A stretch of 64,000 nucleotides of DNA. Source: Alphaproteobacteria bacterium. Its GTDB lineage: Bacteria; Pseudomonadota; Alphaproteobacteria; Rhodobacterales; Rhodobacteraceae. Below the pieces are notes generated by a model that saw only the letters and a list, made by a program, of their open reading frames with translations, did not search any database and was not told the origin of the DNA. Where the stretch lies: assembly GCA_030431825.1 (NCBI GenBank), contig JAUIIJ010000004.1:95634-159633 (forward strand), read 5' to 3'. Shown in pieces: positions 8,422 through 17,531 of the stretch. Within the stretch, counting starts at the first letter, position 1. Every line of letters starts with the position of its first letter. Both the position numbers and the translations under genes were made by a program.

Positions 8422-9549
8422 ATGAACTCTCAGGACCAATTCGGCACGACCGCGCGACCCGCCGGCAAATCCATGCTGGCCTTCTGGCGCGACGTTTTTC
8501 TGATCGCGACGCTGGTGGTCAGCGGTCTCTATGCAGGTGCCGGATTTCTCATGCCGCTGGCGCTGGCGGCGCTGATCTTCGTGCTGATCACCGCGCTCAG
8601 CGACCGCATCACCGGCCTGCAGATCGGCGGCTGGCACCCGCCGCGCTGGCTGGGCTACCTGCTGGGAACCACGGCCGCGCTTCTGGGGTTGTTCGCGGTG
8701 ACTTCGGTCCTTGCCAATCAGGCATCGCAATTCGCCCGCGCCCTGCCCCAGTACGAGGCACAGATGGACACGGCGCTTGGCCGCATCGCCGGCCTGCTCG
8801 GCGACGAGATCGTGTCCTTCATCCGCAAGAACTTCATCCAGATCGACATGTCGCGCCTCGCGGTCAGCGCCATCGGCGGCGCCGGTTCGTTTCTGAGCAC
8901 CTTCTTTCTCATCTGTCTCTATGTCATGTTCATGATCGGTGAGCGGTCGGTTTTCGGGCTCAAGATCGAACGCGCCGCGCGCGATCAGAAATTGCGCGAC
9001 GAGATCCATGCGATCACCAACGCCATCAGCCTCAGCCTGCAGCGCTATGTCAGCGTCAAGTCCTTCGTCAGCGCGCTGACTGCCCTGATCAGCTATGCGG
9101 TGTTCCGTTGGCTGGGGCTGGAATTTGCCGAGACCTGGGCGGTGCTGACATTTGCGCTCAACTTCATTCCGTCGATCGGCTCTGTGCTGGCGGTGATCCT
9201 GCCCGCGCTCGTCGCGCTGGTTCAATTCGACACCGCCTCGCCGTTTCTCATCATCGCCTTCGGATGCGGGGCTGTGCAATTCCTGATCGGCAATTTCCTC
9301 GACCCCGCGCTCACCGGGCGTTCGCTGAACCTGTCGACGTTCATGGTGATCCTTGCGCTGACCTTCTGGACCGCGATCTGGGGGTTGCTGGGCGCGTTCA
9401 TGAGCGTGCCCCTGACGGTCTGTCTGCTGATCGTGTTCGCACAGATTCCCGCAATGCGCCCGGTTGCGATCCTGATGTCCAAGGACGGGCAACTGGCGAG
9501 TGCCGCCGACACGCCGGACGGGGCCGCACATGGGCATGGTTCCGAATGA
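8422..9549 (+). CDS. AI-2E family transporter (PF01594)
   Basis: 375 aa polytopic membrane protein with about eight hydrophobic segments and a central soluble region (about residues 110-180). Family-typical motifs are FALNFIPSIGSVLAVILPALVAL and GNFLDPALTGRSLNLS. Members include TqsA (autoinducer-2 export) and Na+/H+ antiporters, so the substrate is open. The ATG follows AGGTGACAGG. Its stop overlaps the start of the deacetylase gene (ATGA), implying translational coupling. Confidence 0.88.
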   Translation: MNSQDQFGTTARPAGKSMLAFWRDVFLIATLVVSGLYAGAGFLMPLALAALIFVLITALSDRITGLQIGGWHPPRWLGYLLGTTAALLGLFAVTSVLANQASQFARALPQYEAQMDTALGRIAGLLGDEIVSFIRKNFIQIDMSRLAVSAIGGAGSFLSTFFLICLYVMFMIGERSVFGLKIERAARDQKLRDEIHAITNAISLSLQRYVSVKSFVSALTALISYAVFRWLGLEFAETWAVLTFALNFIPSIGSVLAVILPALVALVQFDTASPFLIIAFGCGAVQFLIGNFLDPALTGRSLNLSTFMVILALTFWTAIWGLLGAFMSVPLTVCLLIVFAQIPAMRPVAILMSKDGQLASAADTPDGAAHGHGSE

Positions 9550-10706
9550 GCGATCTGCCCGAGTCCGCGACCGAACCGATCTTTGTCGGCGCGCAGGTCT
9601 ACCGGGCGTCCAGCTATGGGTCCAAACACCCGCTTGCCATCCCGCGCGTTCCTTCGGTTACGGATCTCGGCAGGGCCCTGGGCTGGCTGCCGGCGTCGCG
9701 CTACCGTTCCAGTCCCCGGGCCAAGCCGGCGGCCCTGCGCCCCTTTCATACCGCCGAATACATCGCGGCCCTGCAAGCGGCCGAGCACAGCCAGCAGGTC
9801 AGCGACGCGGTGCGCGCCCGCCACGGTCTGGGCACGCTCTCGAATCCCATCCATCCGCACATGTTCCGGCGACCGGCGACCTCGGTCGGGGGCGTACTCT
9901 TTGGCGCCGCGCAGATCGCCAATGGCGGCGTCGCATATGTTCCTGGCGGCGGCACGCACCACGGGATGCCCGATCGCGCCAATGGATTCTGCTATCTCAA
10001 CGACCCGGTTCTGGCGATCAAGGCATTGCAACGCCAGGGGCTGAACCGCATCGCCTATGTGGATATCGACGCGCATCATTGCGACGGTGTCGAAGCCGCG
10101 TTTCAGGGCGCAGAGACCGTCCGGCTGATTTCGGTCCACGAAGAGAACCGCTGGCCTTTCACCGGCGCGCTTGCGGATACGGCCGGCGGATCGGCCTTCA
10201 ACCTGCCGGTGCCTCGCAATCTGAACGACACGGAATTCGAGCTGATCCTCGAACGCTTCCTGTTGCCCGCCGTCGATCATTTTCAGCCCGATGCGGTGGT
10301 GCTGCAATGTGGCGCCGACGCGCTGCTCGAGGACCCGCTCGCGCGTCTTGCGCTGTCAAACACGAGCCATTGGAAAACCGTTGCAGCGCTGCGGGGTCTG
10401 TCCCCCCGGTTTCTTGTTCTGGGGGGCGGCGGGTACAACCCCTGGTCGGTCGCCCGTTGCTGGACCGGCGTCTGGGCGACGCTCTGCGGCGTCGAGATAC
10501 CAGATGAGTTGCCTGACGCCGCCCGCCGGATTCTCGAGAACCTGACATGGAACCGCCGCGCCGGATTTCTCCCGCCCGCGCATTGGTACACGAGCCTGCG
10601 CGACGAACCCCGACATGGTGAAATCCGCGACGACGTGCGCGACAGGGTGCAACAGCTCAGAAGCCGCCTGAGCGCAGCAGCAGCGGCCCCGACCCTGTCG
10701 GCATGA
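9546..10706 (+). CDS. Class I/AcuC-type histone deacetylase family amidohydrolase
   Basis: 386 aa zinc amidohydrolase. The His-His charge relay is in PGGGTHHGMPDRANGFCYLND. Zn ligands are the Asp and His of YVDIDAHHCDGV and the Asp of QCGADALLEDPLA. The transition-state Tyr is in LGGGGYNPWS. All catalytic positions are present. Bacterial members deacetylate small acetyl-polyamines, acetoin-pathway targets (AcuC) or acetyl-lysine. The ATG at 9546 overlaps the stop of the AI-2E exporter gene. An upstream in-frame extension lies inside the exporter gene and is not real. Confidence 0.9.
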   Translation: MSDLPESATEPIFVGAQVYRASSYGSKHPLAIPRVPSVTDLGRALGWLPASRYRSSPRAKPAALRPFHTAEYIAALQAAEHSQQVSDAVRARHGLGTLSNPIHPHMFRRPATSVGGVLFGAAQIANGGVAYVPGGGTHHGMPDRANGFCYLNDPVLAIKALQRQGLNRIAYVDIDAHHCDGVEAAFQGAETVRLISVHEENRWPFTGALADTAGGSAFNLPVPRNLNDTEFELILERFLLPAVDHFQPDAVVLQCGADALLEDPLARLALSNTSHWKTVAALRGLSPRFLVLGGGGYNPWSVARCWTGVWATLCGVEIPDELPDAARRILENLTWNRRAGFLPPAHWYTSLRDEPRHGEIRDDVRDRVQQLRSRLSAAAAAPTLSA

Positions 10707-10733
10707 TCCGGCACCCTGCCACGGCTGCCGCCG

Positions 10734-11177
10734 TTACCGACCGTTATCCAGGTGATCGATGGCCAGCAAACGGTTGGTCACCGCGATGAGAAATGCCGTG
10801 CTCAACCCGAAGCTCAGCAGTCCGGTCACCGCGGCGAAACTTCCCAGGATGCGCGCCTCGGGTCCAAGAACGACATCGCCATACCCAAGGGTGGTGAAGG
10901 TCACCAGCGAGAAATACACCGCCTCGTTCCAGCTCGGAAAAATCTCGAAAACGATCCAGATCGTTGACCAGATCCAGACCTCGATTGTGAGTGCAAAGAT
11001 CAAGATGCAGAGCGCAAGCATCAGCATCACGGTGATTCGCATCGGCGGCGTGCGACGGCGGATCCGCCGTGACACCGTCTCTAGCGCCTGCTCACACAAT
11101 GCAAGACAGCCCACATGGATAAGCAGGCAAAAGCCGAGTATCGCGCTTCCCCAAAGGATCTGCTGTAGGATCGTCAT
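10734..11177 (-). CDS. Small two-helix potassium channel family protein
   Basis: 147 aa. It belongs to the ion-channel (PF07885) fold, with the K+ selectivity filter in VTFTTLGYGDVVL flanked by membrane helices. An extra N-terminal hydrophobic helix (about residues 5-28) gives three segments in total. There is no RCK or cyclic-nucleotide domain. Start ATG 11177 has a weak ribosome site; an upstream extension to 11315 lacks family character and would run into the promoter region of the divergent ABC genes. It probably mediates passive K+ flux at the inner membrane. Confidence 0.82.
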   Translation of the reverse strand: MTILQQILWGSAILGFCLLIHVGCLALCEQALETVSRRIRRRTPPMRITVMLMLALCILIFALTIEVWIWSTIWIVFEIFPSWNEAVYFSLVTFTTLGYGDVVLGPEARILGSFAAVTGLLSFGLSTAFLIAVTNRLLAIDHLDNGR

Positions 11178-11354
11178 ATCTGCGGGGTCCGTTGCTGCTT
11201 TGCGGGGCGCCCATGTCTCAGGTCGAACAGGGCTTGTGTCAATGGCCGACCTTCGTTTCATTCCGGAGCGCGACATCTTGGCCGCGTTCGCGTTCGGCGG
11301 TGGACACCGGCGCAATCCGCACCATCATCAATGCGGAAACGAGGAAAATGACGC

Positions 11355-12011
11355 GTGCTGCTGACCGTCCGAGACATCATCAAACGCTATCCGGGTGCAG
11401 ATCCGGACCGGCCGGTTCTGAACGGGGTATCGCTCGAACTGGCGGCCGGAGAAACGCTGTCCCTGACCGGCGAGAGCGGGTGTGGCAAGAGCACGCTTTT
11501 GCATCTCGTGGGGGCCCTCGACGGGTTCGACGCGGGCGAAATCCATCTCGATGGCAAGCCGTTGTCGGGCATGGACGACGCGGCGCGCGCGGAAATGCGC
11601 CGTGGGACTGTCGCGCTCGTGTTTCAGCAGTTCAACCTCATCCCGTCGCTGACTGTCGCGCAGAACCTTGCGTTTCATGCCCGGCTCGCCGGTCGCGAGG
11701 ATCGGGATCATGTCGCGTTCCTGGCCGCGCGGCTCGGGTTGAGCGACCACCTGCACCGTTATCCCGAGCATCTGTCCGGCGGTCAGATGCAGCGTGTCGC
11801 GATCGGACGCGCGCTCGCCTTGCGGCCCAAGCTGTTGCTGGCCGATGAACCGACCGGCAATCTCGATGAGCGCACCGGCGATCTGGTATTCGAGATGATG
11901 GTCGAGCTTGTACGGCAATCGGGTGCGGCCCTGTTTCTCGTGACCCATTCCAGCCGTATTGCCGATCGGCTCGACCGGCACCTGACGCTCAGCCGCGGGC
12001 GCATTTCATGA
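11355..12011 (+). CDS. ABC transporter ATP-binding protein (LolD/MacB-type)
   Basis: 218 aa. Walker A GESGCGKST, Q-loop VFQQFNLIPS, signature LSGGQMQR, Walker B LLLADEPTGNLD and switch VTHS are all intact. GTG start at 11355 follows GAGGA. Its stop overlaps the ATG of the FtsX-type permease (ATGA). This subfamily energises MacB/LolCDE-like mechanotransmission rather than classic solute import. With the two downstream genes it forms a module like Agrobacterium AttEFGH. Confidence 0.92.
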   Translation: MLLTVRDIIKRYPGADPDRPVLNGVSLELAAGETLSLTGESGCGKSTLLHLVGALDGFDAGEIHLDGKPLSGMDDAARAEMRRGTVALVFQQFNLIPSLTVAQNLAFHARLAGREDRDHVAFLAARLGLSDHLHRYPEHLSGGQMQRVAIGRALALRPKLLLADEPTGNLDERTGDLVFEMMVELVRQSGAALFLVTHSSRIADRLDRHLTLSRGRIS

Positions 12012-14416
12012 GGCGGGCCGGCCTTTCCGCGCTGCTGTCGCATTGGCGCAGGCAGCCGCTGCAATTGCTGACTCTGGTCCTCGGACTCGCACTTGCGACC
12101 GGGCTGTGGTCTGCGGTGCAGGCCATCAACGGACAGGCGCGGCTCAGCTATGCAGACGCGGCGGAACAGCTTGGCGCGGGTCGCCTCGCGCATCTCACCG
12201 CGCCCACCGGTTCCATACCGCTCGCGCGATACGTGGAATTGCGGCGCGCCGGCTGGAAGCTCAGCCCGGTGCTCGAAGGCAAGCTGCAACTGGGCGATAC
12301 CGTATTCCGACTGCTCGGTGTCGACTCGCTCAGCTATCCCGTGCCACCGCGCCCGGTATCGGACTCTGTCTCTGCCCGGCCCGGCGATATCCTGACTGGC
12401 CCCGGTCGCCTGTTCCTTAATCCGGACAGTGCCGCCGGGCTGGATGGCGCGACCGTCCCCGCGCCGGTGATTGCCACGCGGGACCTGCCGGTCGGGGTTG
12501 CGCTCACCGATATTTCCGTGGCGGAGCGGCTGCTGGAACGAACCGGAGAACTCAGCCGCCTGCTCGTCTTGCCGGATCAGGCTCTCGGGATCGCGCCCCT
12601 TGCCGTACTGGCCCCCGACCTCGTTCTGACCGAGCCGGACGGAGAAGCCGAGATCAGCCGTCTGACCGACAGCTTTCACCTCAACCTGACCGCTTTCGGA
12701 CTATTGTCGTTCGCGGTCGGTCTCTTCATCGTGCACGGAACCGTTGGTCTGGCATTCCAGCAGCGACGGGCGATGTTCCGGTCGCTGCGTGCGCTGGGGA
12801 TGCCGCTGGCGGTTCTGACACAGCTTCTTCTGATCGAACTCGTCCTGCTGGCTCTGTTTGCCGGAACGCTTGGCCTGATCATCGGTTATGCCATCGCCGC
12901 CGCCCTGCTCCCGGATGTGGCGGCCAGCCTGCGCGGCCTGTATGGGGCATCCGTCGCAGGCAGCCTGACACTGCGCCCCGCGTGGATCGCCAGCGGTCTT
13001 GCGATTGCCTTGCTCGGTGCGCTGATCGCCGGTGCCCAGGGGCTGTGGCACCTGCATCGCCTCCCCATCCTGCAGGCACCGGGTTTGCAAAGCTGGCGGC
13101 TTGGCTCCGCCGCGCGCGACCGGGCGCAAGCCATGACTGGAATCGGCCTGATTGCCGCCGGCATTCTAGCGCAATGGCTGGCACAGGGGCTGCTTGCCGG
13201 GTTCGCTCTGCTGGCCGGCCTGATGCTCGGCGCGGCGCTGTTGCTGCCGCCGGTGCTTGGTCAGTTGCTTGCGAGGGTGGGAACCAGGACGCGGGCTCCG
13301 GTCGCGCAATGGGTCTGGGCGGATTTGCGCAGCCACATGCCGGGCCTGTCGCTGGCGCTGATGGCTCTGCTTCTGGCGCTGGCGACCAATCTTGGCGTCG
13401 GGACCATGGTGTCGAGCTTTCGCCTGACCTTTACCGGATGGCTCGACCAGCGTCTGGCCTCCGAACTCTATGTCACCGCCCGCTCGGACACCGAGGGCGA
13501 GGCGATTTCACAGTGGCTCATTCCCCGCAGCGAGGCCGTTCTGCCGCTTCGGAATGCCGAAATTCGCCTCGCCGGTCTGCCGGGCCGGCTCTATGGCGTT
13601 GTCGATCATGCCACCTATCGCGATCACTGGCCGCTGATCCGCGCGGTGCCCGATGTCTGGGACCGTCTGCACAACGAGCGCAGCGTGTTGATCAACGAGC
13701 AGCTTGCACGCCGTGCAAAGCTCTGGCCGGGCGACGACATCACCCTGCGCGAGGGCTGGAACGCGAAAATCGTCGGCGTCTATTCGGATTTCGGCAATCC
13801 AAATCCGCAAGCCATCGTGTCATTGCCTGCGCTGCTCGATCTGTTTCCTGCCATACCCAACCGGCAATTCGGTGTCCGGGTCGCGCCCGAGCGCGTGGCC
13901 GGTCTTGCCGAAGAATTGAGTGTGGCCTTCGACCTCCCGGCCTCGGCGATCGTCGATCAATCGACCATCAAGGCCCGCTCGCTCGCGGTGTTTGAAAAGA
14001 CATTCGTGGTGACCGGCGCGCTCAATATCCTGACCCTTGGCGTTGCCAGCTTTGCCATCCTGACATCGTTGCTGACCCTGTGGAGCCTGCGCCTGCCGCA
14101 ACTCGCGCCGGTCTGGGCGCTTGGCCTGACCCGCAGGCGGCTCGCCCGGCTCGAAATTCTGCGCAGTATCGCACTCACCGCGATGACCGCCTGTCTGGCG
14201 CTGCCGCTCGGGCTGGTCCTGGCCTGGGTTCTGCTCGCGATCATCAATGTCGAAGCCTTTGGCTGGCGCCTGCCGATGTACCTGTTCCCGCTCGACTGGG
14301 CGCGTCTGGCGTTGCTCGCGCTGCTCGCCGGGGCGGTCGCAGCGATCATCCCCGCGCGGCGTCTGCGCAGCACGCCGCCCGCCGATTTGCTCAGGGTTTT
14401 CAGCAATGAACGTTAG
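12008..14416 (+). CDS. FtsX-family ABC transporter permease
   Basis: 802 aa. An N-terminal helix (about 18-38), then a large periplasmic region, and two blocks of hydrophobic segments (about 225-430 and 680-790) give the duplicated FtsX/MacB arrangement in one polypeptide. It is translationally coupled to the ATPase gene (4-nt overlap) and overlaps the next gene by 11 nt. The FtsX-type architecture suggests moving lipids or lipoproteins, or signalling across the envelope. The cargo is unknown. Confidence 0.88.
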   Translation: MRRAGLSALLSHWRRQPLQLLTLVLGLALATGLWSAVQAINGQARLSYADAAEQLGAGRLAHLTAPTGSIPLARYVELRRAGWKLSPVLEGKLQLGDTVFRLLGVDSLSYPVPPRPVSDSVSARPGDILTGPGRLFLNPDSAAGLDGATVPAPVIATRDLPVGVALTDISVAERLLERTGELSRLLVLPDQALGIAPLAVLAPDLVLTEPDGEAEISRLTDSFHLNLTAFGLLSFAVGLFIVHGTVGLAFQQRRAMFRSLRALGMPLAVLTQLLLIELVLLALFAGTLGLIIGYAIAAALLPDVAASLRGLYGASVAGSLTLRPAWIASGLAIALLGALIAGAQGLWHLHRLPILQAPGLQSWRLGSAARDRAQAMTGIGLIAAGILAQWLAQGLLAGFALLAGLMLGAALLLPPVLGQLLARVGTRTRAPVAQWVWADLRSHMPGLSLALMALLLALATNLGVGTMVSSFRLTFTGWLDQRLASELYVTARSDTEGEAISQWLIPRSEAVLPLRNAEIRLAGLPGRLYGVVDHATYRDHWPLIRAVPDVWDRLHNERSVLINEQLARRAKLWPGDDITLREGWNAKIVGVYSDFGNPNPQAIVSLPALLDLFPAIPNRQFGVRVAPERVAGLAEELSVAFDLPASAIVDQSTIKARSLAVFEKTFVVTGALNILTLGVASFAILTSLLTLWSLRLPQLAPVWALGLTRRRLARLEILRSIALTAMTACLALPLGLVLAWVLLAIINVEAFGWRLPMYLFPLDWARLALLALLAGAVAAIIPARRLRSTPPADLLRVFSNER

Positions 14417-15455
14417 GATCTGCACCCTGCTGCTGATACTTCTGGGCGGTGCGGCACGCGCGCAGGGCTTTGCCGGGCTTGGCACCGACGCCGAGGACTT
14501 TGCGGTGCCACGACGCGACGTAGCCCTTGAATTTCCCGCCGATTACGGCCCCCATCCCGCATTCCGGATCGAATGGTGGTATCTGACCTCGACACTGAGC
14601 GGAGACGATGGCCGCGACTACGGTATCCAATGGACGCTGTTCCGTTCGGCCCTGGCACCACAAGAGGCGGAAGGCTGGCAATCACCGCAATTGTGGATGG
14701 GCCATGCCGCCATCACCAGCGAAACCAGCCACCTGTTCGATGAACGCATCGCCCGCGGCGGTATCGGTCAGGCGGGTGTCACCGCCGCACCCTTCTCCGC
14801 ATGGATCGACGACTGGGAAATGACCGGCCAGCCCGACACGGGTCTGTCCGAACTGCGGCTTGCGGCCCGCGGCAAGGATTTTCGCTATGATCTGCAACTG
14901 CGCGCGGATGGCCCGATGGTACTGCATGGCGAGGGCGGATTTTCGACCAAGAGCAAAGACGGGCGGGCCAGCTATTATTATTCCCAACCGGCCTATGCCG
15001 TGACCGGAATATTGCATTTGCCGCAAGGGTCCGTGCGTGTCACCGGTCAGGGGTGGCTGGATCGCGAATGGTCCTCGCAACCGCTGGCAGAGGATCAGAG
15101 CGGGTGGGACTGGTTCTCGCTCTCGTTTGACAGCGGTGCGCGGATGATGGGCGCCCGGGTGCGCGATGGCGGGGCGGGATACACATTGGCAACATGGATC
15201 GCTCCGGACGGATCAAGTCGCGTTGTTCCGGACGGCGCGCTTGCCCTCGAACCGACAGAAACCAGCGTCGTCGAAGGCCGCAACGTGCCGACGACATGGC
15301 GGGTGACCCTGCCCGATCGGCAACTCGATGTGACGGTCACCGCGCTGAACCCGCAAAGCTGGATGGGCACGTCCTTCCCCTACTGGGAAGGCCCGGTCAG
15401 CGTGACCGGCAGCCACACCGGTCGCGGATACCTTGAAATGACGGGCTATGACTGA
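14406..15455 (+). CDS. AttH / carotenoid 1,2-hydratase (CrtC)-like lipocalin-domain protein
   Basis: 349 aa with a signal peptide (about residues 1-19, ending ARAQG). The family hallmarks are RIEWWYLTSTL near residue 45 and GQGWLDREWSSQPL plus WDWFSLSFDSG in the middle. These define the CrtC/AttH lipocalin-like fold. Because it follows an ABC ATPase and FtsX permease with an 11-nt overlap, it is more likely the secreted partner of that transporter (as in AttEFGH) than a carotenoid enzyme; no carotenoid genes are nearby. Its 3' end overlaps the convergent DapA-like gene by 10 bp. Confidence 0.85.
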   Translation: MNVRICTLLLILLGGAARAQGFAGLGTDAEDFAVPRRDVALEFPADYGPHPAFRIEWWYLTSTLSGDDGRDYGIQWTLFRSALAPQEAEGWQSPQLWMGHAAITSETSHLFDERIARGGIGQAGVTAAPFSAWIDDWEMTGQPDTGLSELRLAARGKDFRYDLQLRADGPMVLHGEGGFSTKSKDGRASYYYSQPAYAVTGILHLPQGSVRVTGQGWLDREWSSQPLAEDQSGWDWFSLSFDSGARMMGARVRDGGAGYTLATWIAPDGSSRVVPDGALALEPTETSVVEGRNVPTTWRVTLPDRQLDVTVTALNPQSWMGTSFPYWEGPVSVTGSHTGRGYLEMTGYD

Positions 15456-16369
15456 AGATCGGCGAGGCGGCGCTCGAGTCTCGTCATCAGAAAGTCGAGA
15501 TCGCGGATCGTGCCGGCCGACAGGGGCTTGCCCGGACGCCGCACCGTGTCATGGGCGATCGCCCCGCGCTTTGCCAGGATATACTTGCGCACGGCCAGAC
15601 CCAGCCCCGGCTGGCTTTCGTATCGAATGACCGGCAAGTAGGCATCGAAGATATCCTGCGCCCGGTCGGCGTCGCCGGCATCCTGCGCGGCAACGACGCC
15701 GGCCATCATTTCCGGGTAGGCAAAGCCGGTCATCGCCCCATCGGCACCCCTCCGCATCTCTTCGGGCAGAAACTGACCGCCATTGCCGCACAGGATCGAA
15801 ATGCGCCGGGCGCCGGCGTCGGAGGCCGCGCGCAACGCGCCGATCTTGTCGAGCCCCGGCCAGTCTTCGTGCTTGAGCATCACGCAGTTGGGACAGTCCT
15901 CGACAATCCTCAGGACGGTCTCCGCGGAAATGACAACATTCGTGACCAGCGGGAAATCCTGAAGGACAAACGGGATGTCGCCAAGGGTGTCGGCAACGTC
16001 ACGGTAATAGCCGAGGATTTGCGCATCGGTTCTGAGTGTCCAGGGCGGTGCTACCATGACCCCGACGGCGCCGATCTCCATCGACCGTTCTGCCAGAGAC
16101 TTGATCGCGGCCAGCCCCGGTGCCGAGACTCCGACGATCACCGGCAGCCGTGTGCGCGCCACCACATGCCGGATCACGGTTTCGGACTCCGCCGCCGACA
16201 GCTTGCCTGCCTCGCCCATGATCCCGAGGATCGTCAGCCCGGTTGCACCCTTTTCGACATAGAAATCCACCATCCGGTCGATGCTGGCGAGATCAAGCGT
16301 GCCATCCGGCAGAAAGGGGGTCACAGCGATGGTAAAGACGCCTCTTGCGGTTTCGTCCAGCCGGTTCAT
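15446..16369 (-). CDS. Dihydrodipicolinate synthase (DapA/NanA) family aldolase
   Basis: 307 aa class I aldolase TIM barrel. The N-terminal FTIAVTPFLPDGTLD is typical. The GTTGE-like motif is GIMGEAGKL, and the Schiff-base lysine is in CVMLKHEDWPG. The altered motif argues against true DapA; likelier roles are pyruvate-dependent aldolase, sugar-acid dehydratase or hydroxyproline-type dehydratase. The ATG at 16369 follows GGGATGCGAC. It is a single gene divergent from the PAS-like gene. Confidence 0.85.
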   Translation of the reverse strand: MNRLDETARGVFTIAVTPFLPDGTLDLASIDRMVDFYVEKGATGLTILGIMGEAGKLSAAESETVIRHVVARTRLPVIVGVSAPGLAAIKSLAERSMEIGAVGVMVAPPWTLRTDAQILGYYRDVADTLGDIPFVLQDFPLVTNVVISAETVLRIVEDCPNCVMLKHEDWPGLDKIGALRAASDAGARRISILCGNGGQFLPEEMRRGADGAMTGFAYPEMMAGVVAAQDAGDADRAQDIFDAYLPVIRYESQPGLGLAVRKYILAKRGAIAHDTVRRPGKPLSAGTIRDLDFLMTRLERRLADLQS

Positions 16370-16581
16370 GTCGCATCCCGTAATTTGCGGTTGTCGATCT
16401 GCCGGAACGCTAGTGTCGGGAAACCGGAATTGGAACCGGAAAACGCAGATCGCCCGCCTTGTCGCAATCATATGCCGGCTTGTCCGGCACCATGGCCAAC
16501 CCCGCAAAACGTGTCGTTGTTCCATCTTGATTTGGTGGTGAAGCCGCGACGTGTTAACCATTTCGTAAACACTGAATGCAT

Positions 16582-16598
16582 AACAATCACTTATTGTT
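16582..16598. promoter_or_regulatory. Inverted repeat upstream of PAS-like gene
   Basis: AACAAT (16582-16587) and ATTGTT (16593-16598) are perfect arms around CACTT. They lie in an AT-rich stretch 36-52 bp before the PAS-like gene start, where a regulator or polymerase would bind. The rest of the 264-bp divergent region holds no other recognisable signal. Confidence 0.3.
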
Positions 16599-16633
16599 GC
16601 GAATTGTTTCCAGTTTTGCGATTGGATAAGAAC

Positions 16634-17515
16634 ATGAAAGCACCCCCGGCCAATCAGACGCGTGCCAGCCCCACCGGGGCGACACACTCCTATGACAGCG
16701 ACGATATTGCCGAGGCCTTTGCGCGGGTGGGCGCACCGGCGCCACATGTGATATGGCAGCCGCAAGCGGGCATCGTCCTGTGCCGTTCCACGACCGCGTT
16801 CCACCTCGCCTGCGATCAGATTGCCCGGAACAACGGTTCGATCGCGCTGGAGGATCTTGATCTTGCCTATTTCGGTTCGATGAAAGACTGGCTGGCGGTG
16901 CTCGAGCCGGTCGCCGATGATCGCGGTTTTCGCTATACGCATTTCGGCCGGGAAATCGCCCGGACCTATGGTCAGGATATGACCGGCAAGACAACCGATG
17001 ATTTTCCCGATCATATCAGGCGCTTTTACAATGCGATCTTCAATGATGTCAGTGAACGCAAAGAGCGTGTGCTGACTGTTCACCAGCCGCCGGATCAGGT
17101 GTTTGCGACGGCCTGGCGACGCCTGATCGTGCCGCTCATAGACCGTTCCGGCAGGGCCGCACAAATCCTCGCCTTCAACTATCCCGACAACGAATTGCGG
17201 GCCGGGCTCGAAATTCTACCGGCACCGGTTCTGATCGTGGATGCGCAGCACATCGTTCGCCATGCAAACAAGTCTGCGCGCCAGAATTTCGATGCCGGCC
17301 ATTACGGTCCTTGGACGCGGTCGGTCTTCGATTATGCCGGCCTCGATCTCGAGATCCGCGAGCGCCCGGAAGACATCCTTGCGGGTGGCATCACGCAGAC
17401 CAGCATCTGCCGCCACCTGCGGCACCTCCAGATCGGCCAGTACCACGCCACGATCAGCGCTGCGCTTTACAAGGGCACGGCGTTCTACGTCGTTCTGCTA
17501 CAGCCGGTGCATTAG
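16634..17515 (+). CDS. PAS-like sensory domain protein of unknown function
   Basis: 293 aa, soluble. Two PAS-like halves can be made out: about 60-185 (PAS_5-like, with FRYTHFGREIARTYGQDMTGKTTDDFP) and about 195-293 (LPAPVLIVDAQHIVRHANKSA). No kinase, HTH, GGDEF or methyl-accepting domain follows, so it is a stand-alone sensor. The ribosome site is weak; ATG 16634 was chosen as the first in-frame ATG after the AT-rich promoter region. The longer upstream extension is antisense to the aldolase gene and is not real. Partner unknown. Confidence 0.7.
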   Translation: MKAPPANQTRASPTGATHSYDSDDIAEAFARVGAPAPHVIWQPQAGIVLCRSTTAFHLACDQIARNNGSIALEDLDLAYFGSMKDWLAVLEPVADDRGFRYTHFGREIARTYGQDMTGKTTDDFPDHIRRFYNAIFNDVSERKERVLTVHQPPDQVFATAWRRLIVPLIDRSGRAAQILAFNYPDNELRAGLEILPAPVLIVDAQHIVRHANKSARQNFDAGHYGPWTRSVFDYAGLDLEIRERPEDILAGGITQTSICRHLRHLQIGQYHATISAALYKGTAFYVVLLQPVH

Positions 17516-17531
17516 CCGCGTCAGGGCCGGA

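Noticed and set aside
8128..9537. 469-codon minus-strand frame
   Set aside because: Antisense to the AI-2E exporter gene, with His/Gln/Arg-rich shadow composition.
14406..15455. Carotenoid biosynthesis assignment for the CrtC-like gene
   Set aside because: No other carotenoid or photosynthesis gene is in the window, and the gene is coupled to an ABC transporter as in AttEFGH.
15551..16633. Long N-terminal extension of the PAS-like gene
   Set aside because: It is antisense to the DapA-family gene and has shadow composition; the AT-rich promoter region and ATG 16634 give a better start.
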